DNA of 64,000 nt from Candidatus Heimdallarchaeota archaeon (GCA_026702845.1 JADCLS010000020.1:46476-110475), one strand, 5' to 3'. Counted from the first letter of the stretch, positions 37,561 to 46,557 are shown. Made by a program: numbers and translations. Notes: generated by a model not told the origin, from the letters alone.

Positions 37561-38484
37561 ATGAAAAAATATTTTCCAATAATAATGATAATGGGAATAC
37601 TATTATTATCATTACAAACCTCATCTGCAGCAGCTCCCTGGGATGAAGGGACTGAATATGAATTTTCAGAGGTAACAAGTATAGAAAGTACAATAGATGA
37701 TGGTACTATGTCTGATTCATTAGTACTTGATACTTCAGAATCTTATAAATTCATTATTGATGATATTGATAATGGAGATAAGTTGATTTTTCTCACCCAA
37801 GTTGGTGGAGGTGGTCAAGCAATTGAAGACACAGTTGGTGATTCTTTCAATGCAACTACCCTTGGATCGAATTTGTTCACTCTTAGTGTATTTGCAGAAG
37901 ATGATGCTGATGGAGATATGCATATTACTGGTTTCAATTTCGATTTCAATTTTTGGATATTTGTTGAACCTGAATTTACAGATATAAATGATGAAGCAAA
38001 AGCATTATTTGAAGATGATATGATTAAGAATACCTTCGGGTCCGAAAATATGACATACGAGGAATTTCTTGATGATGCTACAAGTTTTAGCTTTATGGGT
38101 GAATCAACATGCTCAGATGCTATAGACGCTTTTGATGATCAAAACTCATGGGAATTTTCAATTGACTTATCTAATATTCTTGAATATGACTTCTATGATG
38201 AAGAGGAAGAAGATACAGTATATGAAAAGTATACAAAATATGAATTAAAAGTAAAATTGGAATATGATAATGATGGTGTACTGAAATCTTATACCTTTAA
38301 ACTTGAAAGTGAGGTTGAAACTGAGTATGCTATTATAACAAATAGTATTACTGAAACCTTCGCTGCAGGAAGTGGATTTGCAGCTGCTATCGCAGGAATT
38401 CCAGGGTATACTTTTAGTGTTGCTATGTTATCAATTATTATCATTCCTGTAATAAGAATGATTTCCAAGGAGGGAAGATCATGA
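37561..38484 (+). CDS. Secreted, C-terminally anchored surface protein
   Basis: A signal peptide covers about 1-25 (FPIIMIMGILLLSLQTSSAAA). The mature part is acidic, Asp/Glu-rich and strand-rich, fitting an exported surface domain. Near the end, IAGIPGYTFSVAMLSIIII is a short motif plus membrane span, followed by basic residues, like the tripartite PGF-CTERM-type sorting tails processed by archaeosortases. The next gene encodes a paralogue with the same layout (AAPWDEG versus ALPWNEG at the mature N-terminus; LEYDNDGVLK in both). Start overlap (ATGA) implies co-translation. Function unknown. Confidence 0.8.
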   Translation: MKKYFPIIMIMGILLLSLQTSSAAAPWDEGTEYEFSEVTSIESTIDDGTMSDSLVLDTSESYKFIIDDIDNGDKLIFLTQVGGGGQAIEDTVGDSFNATTLGSNLFTLSVFAEDDADGDMHITGFNFDFNFWIFVEPEFTDINDEAKALFEDDMIKNTFGSENMTYEEFLDDATSFSFMGESTCSDAIDAFDDQNSWEFSIDLSNILEYDFYDEEEEDTVYEKYTKYELKVKLEYDNDGVLKSYTFKLESEVETEYAIITNSITETFAAGSGFAAAIAGIPGYTFSVAMLSIIIIPVIRMISKEGRS

Positions 38485-39443
38485 GATATAAATTTACAAT
38501 TATTAGCGTAATTATACTATTAATGATTTCAATTGCCCCTGTTCAAGGTGCATTACCTTGGAATGAAGGTGATATTTATTCATTTACTGCTACGCTAGAA
38601 ATGAAAGAGTCATTTGAACCAATTGACAGTGGTGATCCATCTGAGAATATGGAGACAACCGCAACTCAGACCATATCAATGGAAATTATTGATATGGACA
38701 GTGATGAACTTACCCTTGAGGTAGAAAGCATATCTACAGGTGGTCAAAGAGACAATATGACCTGGTCAGTCAATGCAACCGAAATGGGAAATGGAATTTT
38801 CGATTTTTATGCAGATTATGATTTAGACGCTGATGGTAAAAAGCATTTAGTTTCTGCTGGATTCCTTGATCCTAATTTCTATGGATTTATATTTCTGTTA
38901 ATTAGTGCAATGCCCATCTATTTTGTAGAACCAGAATGGAATGACTTTAATGATGCAGCTGTAGAAGATTTAGATCCGGATACAGTTGTTGCATTGGATC
39001 CAACCGATAATTCTGATATTACTCTCGAGAATTTATTAGATGATGCTAAAGAGTATAGTATTAATGGAGAGAAGGACCTAGGAGATGCTAGTGACGCTCT
39101 AGATAATTCAGATGTTCAAAAGTGGGATGCTTCAGTAGATTTTTCACAAGAAGCTGAGTATGTATTTTATGATGTGGATGATGAGGAATGGGTGTATGTC
39201 GAATATGATGTATATACCGCATCATTCGCACTTGAATATGATAATGATGGTGTTCTCAAAAATCTTGAGTTCACATTTGAATCTGAGGTTACAACAGATT
39301 ATGCAACAATAAAAAATAGTGCTTCTTTAACATTGTCTTCAGGTGATGGAGTTGCAGGTATAGTTGCAGGTATCCCTGGTTTTGAGCTTCCTCTAGTTTT
39401 ATTGGCAATAGCCATCCCTATAATAATAAAAAGAAAGAAATAA
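38481..39443 (+). CDS. Secreted, C-terminally anchored surface protein, paralogue of the upstream gene
   Basis: The protein has the same architecture as its neighbour: signal peptide (FTIISVIILLMISIAPVQGA), an acidic exported domain that includes WNDFNDAAVEDLDPD and FALEYDNDGVLKNLEF, and the C-terminal tail AGIPGFELPLVLLAIAIPII followed by KRKK. The I-P-G-F motif plus span plus basic end is the classic form of an archaeosortase-type sorting signal. Tandem duplication is evident. It is probably part of the cell surface layer or a surface adhesin; no ligand can be inferred. Confidence 0.8.
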   Translation: MRYKFTIISVIILLMISIAPVQGALPWNEGDIYSFTATLEMKESFEPIDSGDPSENMETTATQTISMEIIDMDSDELTLEVESISTGGQRDNMTWSVNATEMGNGIFDFYADYDLDADGKKHLVSAGFLDPNFYGFIFLLISAMPIYFVEPEWNDFNDAAVEDLDPDTVVALDPTDNSDITLENLLDDAKEYSINGEKDLGDASDALDNSDVQKWDASVDFSQEAEYVFYDVDDEEWVYVEYDVYTASFALEYDNDGVLKNLEFTFESEVTTDYATIKNSASLTLSSGDGVAGIVAGIPGFELPLVLLAIAIPIIIKRKK

Positions 39444-39457
39444 TTAAAAAAAATATT

Positions 39458-39880
39458 TTACATTAACATAAATTCGTTAAATATAGCCCCAGGCTCTTGA
39501 GTGATGATTTTTTCTAGTTTCAATTTGAACAGAATAAAATTAGGATCATCAAAACTAGACCAGTATTGCTCAAACCAACTTATAACACTAGAAATCTCTT
39601 CTTTAATCATCAATGAATTTTGTAAAAATGCTACACCCCTTGCTCTTATCTGACCATATCTCTGCTCATCCAGCTTTACACGTGTTGTGAATTCAAAGGA
39701 ATTATTTTGCTCCAGTTGTCTGATCTTTTCTCTACCTGCGATGGTAACACAATAATAATCCTGTTTATAGGGAATGAGGGCCATTAATCTTACTCTTGGC
39801 TTATCACCATCGACAGTGGCAAAACTAATAAGGTCCACTTGATTTAACAAACTAAATACCTTTGGCAAATCCATACGCAT
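39458..39880 (-). CDS. Pyridoxamine 5'-phosphate oxidase-like (FMN-binding split barrel) protein
   Basis: The 140-residue protein has the split-barrel layout of the PNPOx-like family: VDLISFATVDGDKPRVRLMAL at the start (cited in part: ISFATVDGDKPRVR), YYCVTIAGREKIRQLEQN, and VRLDEQRYGQIRARG-like segments. It is a small flavoprotein of unknown substrate, probably FMN or F420 dependent. The start used is ATG. Confidence 0.82.
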   Translation of the reverse strand: MRMDLPKVFSLLNQVDLISFATVDGDKPRVRLMALIPYKQDYYCVTIAGREKIRQLEQNNSFEFTTRVKLDEQRYGQIRARGVAFLQNSLMIKEEISSVISWFEQYWSSFDDPNFILFKLKLEKIITQEPGAIFNEFMLM

Positions 39881-39919
39881 GGTGTATTTACTTAGAAATT
39901 TATATGTATTTCACTTGGA

Positions 39920-40468
39920 CTAAAAGAATTGTGCAACAAGTGGAATAACAGGAATCCACCCCATCCAAATTAGTATCAACATGGAAATGCTACCTATTAA
40001 TATCCCAACAATAATATCAGAGATATAATGAACACCAAGAATTAATCGTGAAAAAATCATAGTTAATCCCCAAATAATCCAAAAAAATGTTAATTCTGGG
40101 GTATAGAAAGGCATTATAATCATAGCGTAACTAGCTCTAGTTGCATGTCCTGATGGAAAACTGAATTTATCAAAGGCAATTGATGCAAATCGTTCGTCCC
40201 TGTATTCAGGTCTCTTCCTCCTCACCGTTTGTTTGATAATAAATACAGGAAGAAGCATAAACCCATATATTACAATGAGTGAAAGTATAGGTGTTTTATT
40301 ATCAGATACAAATAGTGCAATCCCAAGACCAATGATCCAGGCAATAAAAGTACCTGTATGGGTAGCAATCTGAAAAAACCGACGAATAGGACTATCCAAA
40401 TCAAATAACATTGCTAGCCTATAAGAATACTTGAGATCAAGCTCTAAAATCTTACTTAGAGTACTCAC
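39920..40468 (-). CDS. PAP2-family membrane phosphatase
   Basis: All three phosphatase motifs are present: KQTVRRKRP, FSFPSGHATRASY and SRLILGVHYISDIIVG. Five or six membrane spans surround them. Family members dephosphorylate lipid phosphates such as polyprenyl diphosphate or phosphatidic acid at the outer face of the membrane. It might recycle lipid carriers for surface glycosylation, but this is inferred. At 182 residues it is a normal short form. Confidence 0.9.
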   Translation of the reverse strand: MSTLSKILELDLKYSYRLAMLFDLDSPIRRFFQIATHTGTFIAWIIGLGIALFVSDNKTPILSLIVIYGFMLLPVFIIKQTVRRKRPEYRDERFASIAFDKFSFPSGHATRASYAMIIMPFYTPELTFFWIIWGLTMIFSRLILGVHYISDIIVGILIGSISMLILIWMGWIPVIPLVAQFF

Positions 40469-40518
40469 AAAGTATCAATTGTATAATGATTTATTTTGAT
40501 TGTTATCTGTTCAGCTTA

Positions 40519-40836
40519 TCATGCAAGTACTTCTACAATTTCTATCATGTATTGATTAATAAGTTCTGGTGTCGGCATTTCTTCGAGTATATAGGTTTCA
40601 GATATATCATTAGTTACCATATCAAGCAATTTTCTTGCCATATGGTCAACTATCTCCTGATGACTGATTTTGTTGACATTCACCATGTGATCGATGAATG
40701 CTCCATAATCTTCCAATATGCTATATTCCTTGGTTGTGTTATTGAACACATGTACAAGTTCGCCTATCTTATAGAACAGGTAATTGTCCACAAAGATCAA
40801 ATCATTATCTTGAAATTTCCATATACTTATATTCAT
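40519..40836 (-). CDS. Small uncharacterised protein with strong ribosome-binding site
   Basis: The 105-residue protein is not recognised. It begins with strands (ISIWKFQDNDLIFVDN) and ends helical (ELINQYMIEIVEVLA), with no membrane span. AGGAGG lies 7 bases upstream of the ATG, which supports this frame over the open frame on the opposite strand. Confidence 0.65.
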   Translation of the reverse strand: MNISIWKFQDNDLIFVDNYLFYKIGELVHVFNNTTKEYSILEDYGAFIDHMVNVNKISHQEIVDHMARKLLDMVTNDISETYILEEMPTPELINQYMIEIVEVLA

Positions 40837-40843
40837 AGTTATT

Positions 40844-40849
40844 CCTCCT
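40844..40849 (-). promoter_or_regulatory. Shine-Dalgarno site fixing the start of the 105-residue protein
   Basis: On the minus strand this reads AGGAGG, 7 bases before the ATG at 40836. It is one of few perfect sites in this mostly leaderless window. Confidence 0.6.
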
Positions 40850-40930
40850 AGGGCTGAGAATTATTGAATAAATTCGGTTTGTAGTAATTATGATTAGATG
40901 AGTATTCAATACATTCCCAGAATTATTAAA

Positions 40931-41314
40931 TTATCCAGCAGTTGAAACTGGAATGAGTAGGATCTGATCTCCATCATCCACACCATAGTTGGCTAGGGTA
41001 TCATCAGGATCCATGGTTCGGCCAGCATGTGAGAGATGGAATTCATCTGCAGGAAGGCCAAATACCTGAGAAACAGTATACTTGATGTCACCAATTGGTG
41101 CCTGCTCTGATACAACCATCTTCTCCTGTTTCTGGGAGGGTCCAACAGTTGATTGGAAGTACACATTTTTCTTGCTACCCGCAGGGGTTTTGCTTGTTGC
41201 AGGTGTTTTGGATTTTATTGCTGGAGTTGCCTCCTCAAGATCAAATTCTTCAAAGTCAAGTTCGCTCATTTTTTCAACGTTCTCCTTTTTGTAGTATTGG
41301 GTTAAGGTGCTCAT
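40931..41314 (-). CDS. Ubiquitin-like protein with disordered N-terminal extension
   Basis: Counted from this start, residues about 50-122 read as a ubiquitin fold: strand KNVYFQSTV, basic turn, helix GDIKYTVSQVFGLPADEF, strand FHLSHAGRTMD, then DDTLANYGVDDGDQILLI, matching the ubiquitin pattern (AGK.L.D..TL.DYGI..G..L.L). The C-terminus is VSTAG, so the usual Gly-Gly is replaced by Ala-Gly. The first 48 residues are acidic then Thr/Ser/Pro/Lys-rich (TPATSKTPAGSKK). No E1, E2, E3 or JAMM protease gene lies nearby. An alternative start at 41269 has a GGAG 12 bases upstream and lies beyond a hairpin that would block 41314. Domain assignment is firm; conjugation ability is doubtful. Confidence 0.85.
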   Translation of the reverse strand: MSTLTQYYKKENVEKMSELDFEEFDLEEATPAIKSKTPATSKTPAGSKKNVYFQSTVGPSQKQEKMVVSEQAPIGDIKYTVSQVFGLPADEFHLSHAGRTMDPDDTLANYGVDDGDQILLIPVSTAG

Positions 41315-41345
41315 GAGAGTGATTGGTTGCGGTGAACACCTTAAC
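41301..41345 (-). promoter_or_regulatory. Hairpin at the 5' end of the ubiquitin-like mRNA
   Basis: GTTAAGGTG (41301-41309) and CACCTTAAC (41337-41345) form a perfect 9-base inverted repeat with a 27-base loop. In the transcript the loop ends in the AUG at 41314 (at the stem base). A TATA-like ATTTAAATA lies at about 41377-41385. The stem could mask the first AUG and leave the 41269 AUG free. Confidence 0.5.
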
Positions 41346-41445
41346 ACACAAACAATACAAATATGGAAAACATTCTATTTAAATATTTCCAAAAACATGT
41401 TGAATATAAGTAACACACAAATACAAAAATTTAGCAAATTTATTT

Positions 41446-42207
41446 TCATATTAGTTTAGGTTTCCTAATTTTGCCAATAAATACATCCGTGGAGTATACA
41501 AATTTTATTCTGTCACTTTCATTCTTATAGGATTCAAAAATATTTGACAACCCATCTACAAATTCATCATATTTAGGGTCAGATGGTTTTGGTGAATAGG
41601 AGGATGAGAGGGCCCGTCCTAGAAATCCATTCCAATCAAATTCCTGGGTGTTCACAATCGTTTCAACCACAACTGTATCAAAAAATCGTGTAATATCACT
41701 ATCCTTATTCTTGAACATATTAACCTCTGCGTAATCAGTATCACTATTCTGAAGAAAATCCTCGTATGCCTTCATCATGCCATCCTTTTTTGATCTGCTA
41801 TTCCATATGAGCACTGCATATCCATTTTTACTAATTCTGGTGAATTCTTGCTTACATTTATCAACATCAAACCAGTGAAATGCTTGACCTGCTACAATTA
41901 AATCTACTGAGTTATCTGTAAGGGTTGTATTTTCTGCACTGGCATTAACTGACTTGAACTTGTATTGTGATAGTAAATGTTCAGCAGCAACTCTCATCTC
42001 ATCATTTGGTTCTATTCCGATTACTTGATGTCCTTTATTTAAAAAGAGTAAGCTTGATTTTCCTGTTCCTGAACCCACATCAGCTATTACCCAGTTACTA
42101 TTAATATCAATATATTTCTTAATTGCATCATATACTTTATCAGGATAATCAGGTCTATATTCTATATAATTCTTGACCTTATCTGAGAATCTTCTATGAT
42201 GGTTCAC
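41446..42207 (-). CDS. Class I SAM-dependent methyltransferase
   Basis: The SAM-binding motif WVIADVGSGTGKSSL (motif I) is followed by VIGIEPNDEM (motif II), NASAENTTLTDNSVDLIVAG (motif III region) and AVLIWNSRSKKDG. The N-terminus FSDKVKNYIEYRPDYPD is typical of the UbiE/type-11 branch with small-molecule substrates. Its 253 residues are normal. The substrate is unknown. Confidence 0.88.
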   Translation of the reverse strand: MNHHRRFSDKVKNYIEYRPDYPDKVYDAIKKYIDINSNWVIADVGSGTGKSSLLFLNKGHQVIGIEPNDEMRVAAEHLLSQYKFKSVNASAENTTLTDNSVDLIVAGQAFHWFDVDKCKQEFTRISKNGYAVLIWNSRSKKDGMMKAYEDFLQNSDTDYAEVNMFKNKDSDITRFFDTVVVETIVNTQEFDWNGFLGRALSSSYSPKPSDPKYDEFVDGLSNIFESYKNESDRIKFVYSTDVFIGKIRKPKLI

Positions 42208-42228
42208 TAGTTGTTGAATTCTGCTCTA

Positions 42229-44235
42229 TTAAAAATCAATGTTTAATGCTTTGAAGATAAATGCATACTCAAAAGCGATTTCCTTGAGATACTCATATCT
42301 CCCAGATGCTCCTTGATGTCCAGCACCCATATTTGTCTTCAACAAAAGGAGATTTTCATCAGTTTTCATGGCTCGGAGCTTGGCCACCCATTTAGCAGGT
42401 TCCCAGTACTGAACACGAGGATCATTCAATCCAGCTGTTACAAGCATAATGGGGTAATTTTTCTCTTCAATCTGATCATAGGGTGAATAATCATACATAT
42501 ATTCAAAGTATTCAGGATTTTGAGGATTACCCCATTCCACATATTCATGGGTTGTAAGAGGAATGCTTGCATCAAGCATTGTATTAATCACATCGACAAA
42601 TGGAACTTGGGCTGTAACAACCTTGAACAGATCAGGTCTCATATTTGTCACGACACCCATAAGTAAACCCCCTGCAGATCCTCCCATTATGGATAATTTA
42701 TCATTTGATGTGTACCCTCTATCAATAAGATGTTCTGCAACAGCAATAAAATCTGTGAATGTATTTTTCTTATTTAGTAATTTCCCATCTTCATACCATT
42801 GTCTTCCCAGGTATGAACTTCCTCTAATGTGAGCTATCGCATATATCATACCTCTTTCCAGAAAACACAATCTACTAGGTCTGAAGCCAGCATCTATTGA
42901 GTATCCATATGAACCATACGCATAAAGTTGGGCGGGTGCATCAGTTAATCCTTTACGATGAACAATACTTACCGGAATGAGTTTTCCATCTTCTGCTTTA
43001 GCAAATTCTCTTTTAACTTCATATTCCTCTGGATTATGGTTATGAATTATCTCCTGCTTTAGAAGTGTAAGTTTTTTCTCCTTTATATTGAATTCAAATG
43101 AGCTAGGCGGAGAAATCAGACTAGAATAGTAAAATCTGTATACTTCTGTATCGTACTCCATATTAAATTGATCTCTGTGTTCCACTGAGTAAATTTCTTC
43201 TGGCATGGGGATGACATACCTTAGGTTTAGATCTTTAGCATCAATTACCTCCATCGATACCAATCCTCCAGAACGTTTATTGAGTACAAAGAAATCCTTG
43301 TAAATACTCATGTAATTTAGCTTGACATCGGGATCATGAGCGATAATTAGTTCCCAGGAATCCTTCTCAATAGAATTGACTGGACATCTGAATAGCTGAA
43401 AATTTGTTGCTCCATCATTAGTTAAAATATAGAAGAAGCCCTCATGATGCGTGATACTATACTCATGATCTTCTCTACGTTCTAGAAATAATTTTTTAGA
43501 TAGAGTTTGAAGATCAACAATCCATACTTCTGACGAGGTTAGTGTATCCGAGTATATATAGAAAAATTTCTCATCTAGATCCTTAGATAGACCAATAAAC
43601 CGTTCCTCATCATCCTCTTGAAATATTAATTTATCTCTGTCATCACCGATTTTATGGAGATATATCTGATATGGACGTTTAATCTCATCCATTTTTGCGT
43701 AAAATATACTATTTTCATCAGCCCAGTATACATAGTAGTAAACATCATCCATTTTTTCTATGATTTTATCTGTATTCAGATCTTTGATATAAATGGTGAA
43801 AATTTCATCACCAGTCTCATCAATACTGTATGCTATCAAATTCTGAGTTGGATTAACTGCATAATCATAGATTTGAATATATCCCTCTTTTTTGATCTCA
43901 TTGGGGTTGATTAATATCTGTTCGACACCATCTTTTTCTCGACAGAGAATTGCATGTTGTAATCCTTCTTCAGTACGATTATAATACAAGTAGTCTCCCC
44001 TTGGCACTTTGATGCTTTGATCAGTTTCATTGATTCTACTCTTCATCTCATCAAACAATCTTTCTTGACCTTCTCTCGTGTCTTGCATCATGTATTCTGT
44101 GTAAGCATTTTCATCTTCTAGATACTTAAATACCTCAGGGCTTTCTTTATCCCTAAGCCAGAAGTAATTATCAGTAAGCTTTTTTCCAAATATATCCGTT
44201 ATTTTAGGTTCAATTTTTGCTCTTGGTGGTTCCAT
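42229..44235 (-). CDS. Oligopeptidase B-like serine peptidase (S9 family)
   Basis: The N-terminal two thirds form the beta-propeller that gates peptide entry (YFWLRDKESPEVFKYLEDEN near the start). The C-terminal alpha/beta-hydrolase domain carries the Ser in SIMGGSAGGLLMG, the Asp in TAGLNDPRVQYWEP and the His in GAGHQGASGRYEYLKE, the full catalytic triad of oligopeptidase B/prolyl oligopeptidase. It acts in the cytoplasm on short peptides, oligopeptidase B cutting after basic residues. I use the ATG at 44235, preceded by AGGTGG; the in-frame TTG at 44256 is less likely. Confidence 0.93.
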   Translation of the reverse strand: MEPPRAKIEPKITDIFGKKLTDNYFWLRDKESPEVFKYLEDENAYTEYMMQDTREGQERLFDEMKSRINETDQSIKVPRGDYLYYNRTEEGLQHAILCREKDGVEQILINPNEIKKEGYIQIYDYAVNPTQNLIAYSIDETGDEIFTIYIKDLNTDKIIEKMDDVYYYVYWADENSIFYAKMDEIKRPYQIYLHKIGDDRDKLIFQEDDEERFIGLSKDLDEKFFYIYSDTLTSSEVWIVDLQTLSKKLFLERREDHEYSITHHEGFFYILTNDGATNFQLFRCPVNSIEKDSWELIIAHDPDVKLNYMSIYKDFFVLNKRSGGLVSMEVIDAKDLNLRYVIPMPEEIYSVEHRDQFNMEYDTEVYRFYYSSLISPPSSFEFNIKEKKLTLLKQEIIHNHNPEEYEVKREFAKAEDGKLIPVSIVHRKGLTDAPAQLYAYGSYGYSIDAGFRPSRLCFLERGMIYAIAHIRGSSYLGRQWYEDGKLLNKKNTFTDFIAVAEHLIDRGYTSNDKLSIMGGSAGGLLMGVVTNMRPDLFKVVTAQVPFVDVINTMLDASIPLTTHEYVEWGNPQNPEYFEYMYDYSPYDQIEEKNYPIMLVTAGLNDPRVQYWEPAKWVAKLRAMKTDENLLLLKTNMGAGHQGASGRYEYLKEIAFEYAFIFKALNIDF

Positions 44236-44393
44236 ACGCCACCTAGTAATTAACAAGTTTATAAAGTAGAGTTTGGGGCATTATGGTATCAACAATTCCC
44301 GTTTAAGAATACACCAATTTCAATTACATTATCTATTTATCTTTATAATGAAGCATTTTCTCTTGGATTTTCCAATTCAAAGATGAAAATAAA

Positions 44394-44501
44394 TTAATCA
44401 TCAGCTTCTTCTAAATCCCAGTAATGGTACAGAAGGCTGAAGAATAAGGCAAAACCAAGTGTCATATAGAAAATTACCTTCAAAGTTGCGGCATTAATCA
44501 T
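44394..44501 (-). CDS. Predicted 35-residue single-span membrane protein
   Basis: In the 450-base gap between oligopeptidase B and the TPR gene, the minus strand encodes MINAATLKVIFYMTLGFAL and continues FFSLLYHYWDLEEADD. It has one hydrophobic span (about 8-26) and an acidic C-terminal tail. A TATA-like AAGCTTTTAA lies about 25-35 bases upstream. The length, span and charged end look like a real microprotein, but no homologue can be checked. The rest of the gap (44236-44393 and 44502-44674) shows nothing else that I can support. Confidence 0.45.
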   Translation of the reverse strand: MINAATLKVIFYMTLGFALFFSLLYHYWDLEEADD

Positions 44502-44674
44502 ATAATCGATCTTTATTTGAAGAGAATTAAAAGCTTATTTTATTTTCGCGTTGAAAGAAATCAATGAAATGTGAATAACTTGTTATTGGTTTAGAATGTG
44601 GTGAAGATAATGGATTTTTTGAACCTCTATTTTTTTTAAAACAATTCTCAAAAAAGTGAGATGGTAGAATCAAT

Positions 44675-44684
44675 CTTTAATAAG
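44675..44684 (+). promoter_or_regulatory. TATA-like box of the TPR gene
   Basis: CTTTAATAAG is centred 27 bases before the TTG start at 44707, consistent with a leaderless transcript and supporting the non-ATG start. Confidence 0.4.
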
Positions 44685-44706
44685 AAAAGTAGGCAATAAC
44701 TCTTAG

Positions 44707-46557
44707 TTGTCTCTGAGTAAGGTGGAACATCTATACAATTTGGGTAAGTACGATGAGATTTTGAATCTAGCTAGTACACTAAGTTATTCCACTATTTTAG
44801 AAGAGATGAAGGTACGCTTGATACTTTCTCGTGTCTATGGTTTTAGAGGAGAATATGATCGTGGTAAGAAAGTTCTTAATTTTCTTGGACAATTTAAGAA
44901 AAAATACGCATTCTACTATATTCATGCCCTTCTTTTACGAACGCTTCACCAGATTAACAAAGGTGAATTAAGTGCTGCAAAGTCTGGATTTAAAGAATAC
45001 CGTAAATTGGAAGATCAACTCTCTGCATTATCCAGTGACAGATTAGATACAATCAACGAAGTTTATAATAGAGTTCTAGCCTTTTATTATATTGAAAAAA
45101 CCGAGTACCAGGAAGGTATAAAATATCTTCAAATAGCCTTACAATTTTCAACTAAACAGGAGAATTATTATCTGATGGGGTTGGGTTATTATTATTTAGG
45201 CTCATCCTATCGTTATCTTGGCAATATCAAGATGTCTCTCCCTTTCTTTGAGAAGGCACGTGACTGCTCATCAAAGATTGAGAACAGATATTTGGAGGCA
45301 CTGGTTGAAAATGCTTTTGGAACCTATTACTGGTCCATCCGAAAATATAAATTGGCTTTAATTAGTTATCAAGGTTCATTAAATATTTGGAATGAAATTC
45401 ATAATACTGCCAAGAAATACCGGGTAATGATAAACATGGGTGAGGTATACAGAGTGCTTGGGAATACCATAAAAGCAGATCAGTACATTACAGAGGCGAT
45501 GCAATACCAAGAAACTCATGGACATTCAATAGAACAGGCATATGCCTTAAGACAATTGGTTGAATTACATCTAGATTCTAATAGTGCAAAATCTAATGAA
45601 TATCTCCTCCAGCTAGAGAATTTGAAAAATTCTCACTCGACTGAGATGATTGACCTTCTCTATAAATTATCCAAAGCTATTGTATTGAATAATCAAGATG
45701 ATTTCATTACAAAAGCAGAATCGAAGATCATTTTAAATGAGCTAATAAACAGTAGTGTGAAGGATATCGCTCTGGATGCGATGTATCTCAACTGTAACAT
45801 ACTTGTTCAGGAGTATGAGGCTTTCAAGAATATAAACAGTGTTGCTGCTATGTATGATATTTTAGATATGATTGAATTATATAATTTGAATGCTGGTATA
45901 GAAACAGATTTTCAGACAATGGTGATGCAGGCTAAAATTGAGAAAGCACAGGGTGATTTCAAGCAGGCATTGGAAATACTAGATGAAGTGGAGGAAAAGG
46001 CAACTCATTATGAACTGGGTTTGTTATTAATCCAAACTAGATTTGAGAAATTACTGATCTATGAGGATCTCAAGAATATGAGAAACATCTACAAATACAA
46101 TAGATCAATCATTGAAATTACCAATGGTGAGGATGATGAAGTAGATTCATTGAGTTTTACAGCTCGTGGTTCACCTATTCTGATATTTATTCTTGATACA
46201 GCAGGCTTAATTCGATTGAAGTACCAGTTTACAACTGAAGATTTAGAAATGAAATCAAATATGCTCGGAGCATTACTTTCAGCAATTAATTCATTTGCAT
46301 CAGAAGCATTTGGATTCGAGGGATCTGTTGATCAGATCTCATATCAGGGTTTCACAGTTACCATGTTCAAATCAGGTGAGTTACAATTTGTCTATATCTC
46401 TCTTGGTGATGATATAATGGCTCAGGACAAAACAGTTCAATTTGAGAGAATGATCAGCAACAGTAATATCTATGAGCGATTACTAAACCCATATTATATC
46501 GAGGAAATCCCTGTTGATGATTACTTAGAGCAGAGAATAAATGAAATTTTCCTTTGA
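44707..46557 (+). CDS. TPR-repeat protein with C-terminal longin/roadblock-like domain
   Basis: Residues 1-470 are TPR repeats; clear ones include YLQIALQFSTKQENYYLMGLG-type units and YYLGSSYRYLGNIKMSLPFFEKA, FGTYYWSIRKYKLALISYQGS and MGEVYRVLGNTIKADQYI. The last 130 residues form a separate alpha/beta domain: strand PILIFILDTAGLIRLKY, helix MLGALLSAINSFASEAFG, strands QGFTVTMFKSG and LQFVYISLGDD, helix. This fits a longin/roadblock-type fold. It is soluble and starts with TTG. It is probably a scaffold that joins a sensor domain to a protein-binding platform. Confidence 0.75.
   Translation: MSLSKVEHLYNLGKYDEILNLASTLSYSTILEEMKVRLILSRVYGFRGEYDRGKKVLNFLGQFKKKYAFYYIHALLLRTLHQINKGELSAAKSGFKEYRKLEDQLSALSSDRLDTINEVYNRVLAFYYIEKTEYQEGIKYLQIALQFSTKQENYYLMGLGYYYLGSSYRYLGNIKMSLPFFEKARDCSSKIENRYLEALVENAFGTYYWSIRKYKLALISYQGSLNIWNEIHNTAKKYRVMINMGEVYRVLGNTIKADQYITEAMQYQETHGHSIEQAYALRQLVELHLDSNSAKSNEYLLQLENLKNSHSTEMIDLLYKLSKAIVLNNQDDFITKAESKIILNELINSSVKDIALDAMYLNCNILVQEYEAFKNINSVAAMYDILDMIELYNLNAGIETDFQTMVMQAKIEKAQGDFKQALEILDEVEEKATHYELGLLLIQTRFEKLLIYEDLKNMRNIYKYNRSIIEITNGEDDEVDSLSFTARGSPILIFILDTAGLIRLKYQFTTEDLEMKSNMLGALLSAINSFASEAFGFEGSVDQISYQGFTVTMFKSGELQFVYISLGDDIMAQDKTVQFERMISNSNIYERLLNPYYIEEIPVDDYLEQRINEIFL

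Noticed and set aside
40486..40851. A 121-codon plus-strand frame opposite the small gene at 40519-40836
   Set aside because: The minus-strand gene has a perfect AGGAGG site; the plus frame has none and is rich in Tyr, Phe and His as antisense frames are here.
41082..41316. Two plus-strand frames opposite the ubiquitin-like gene
   Set aside because: They are antisense to a clear protein domain and have no signal of their own.
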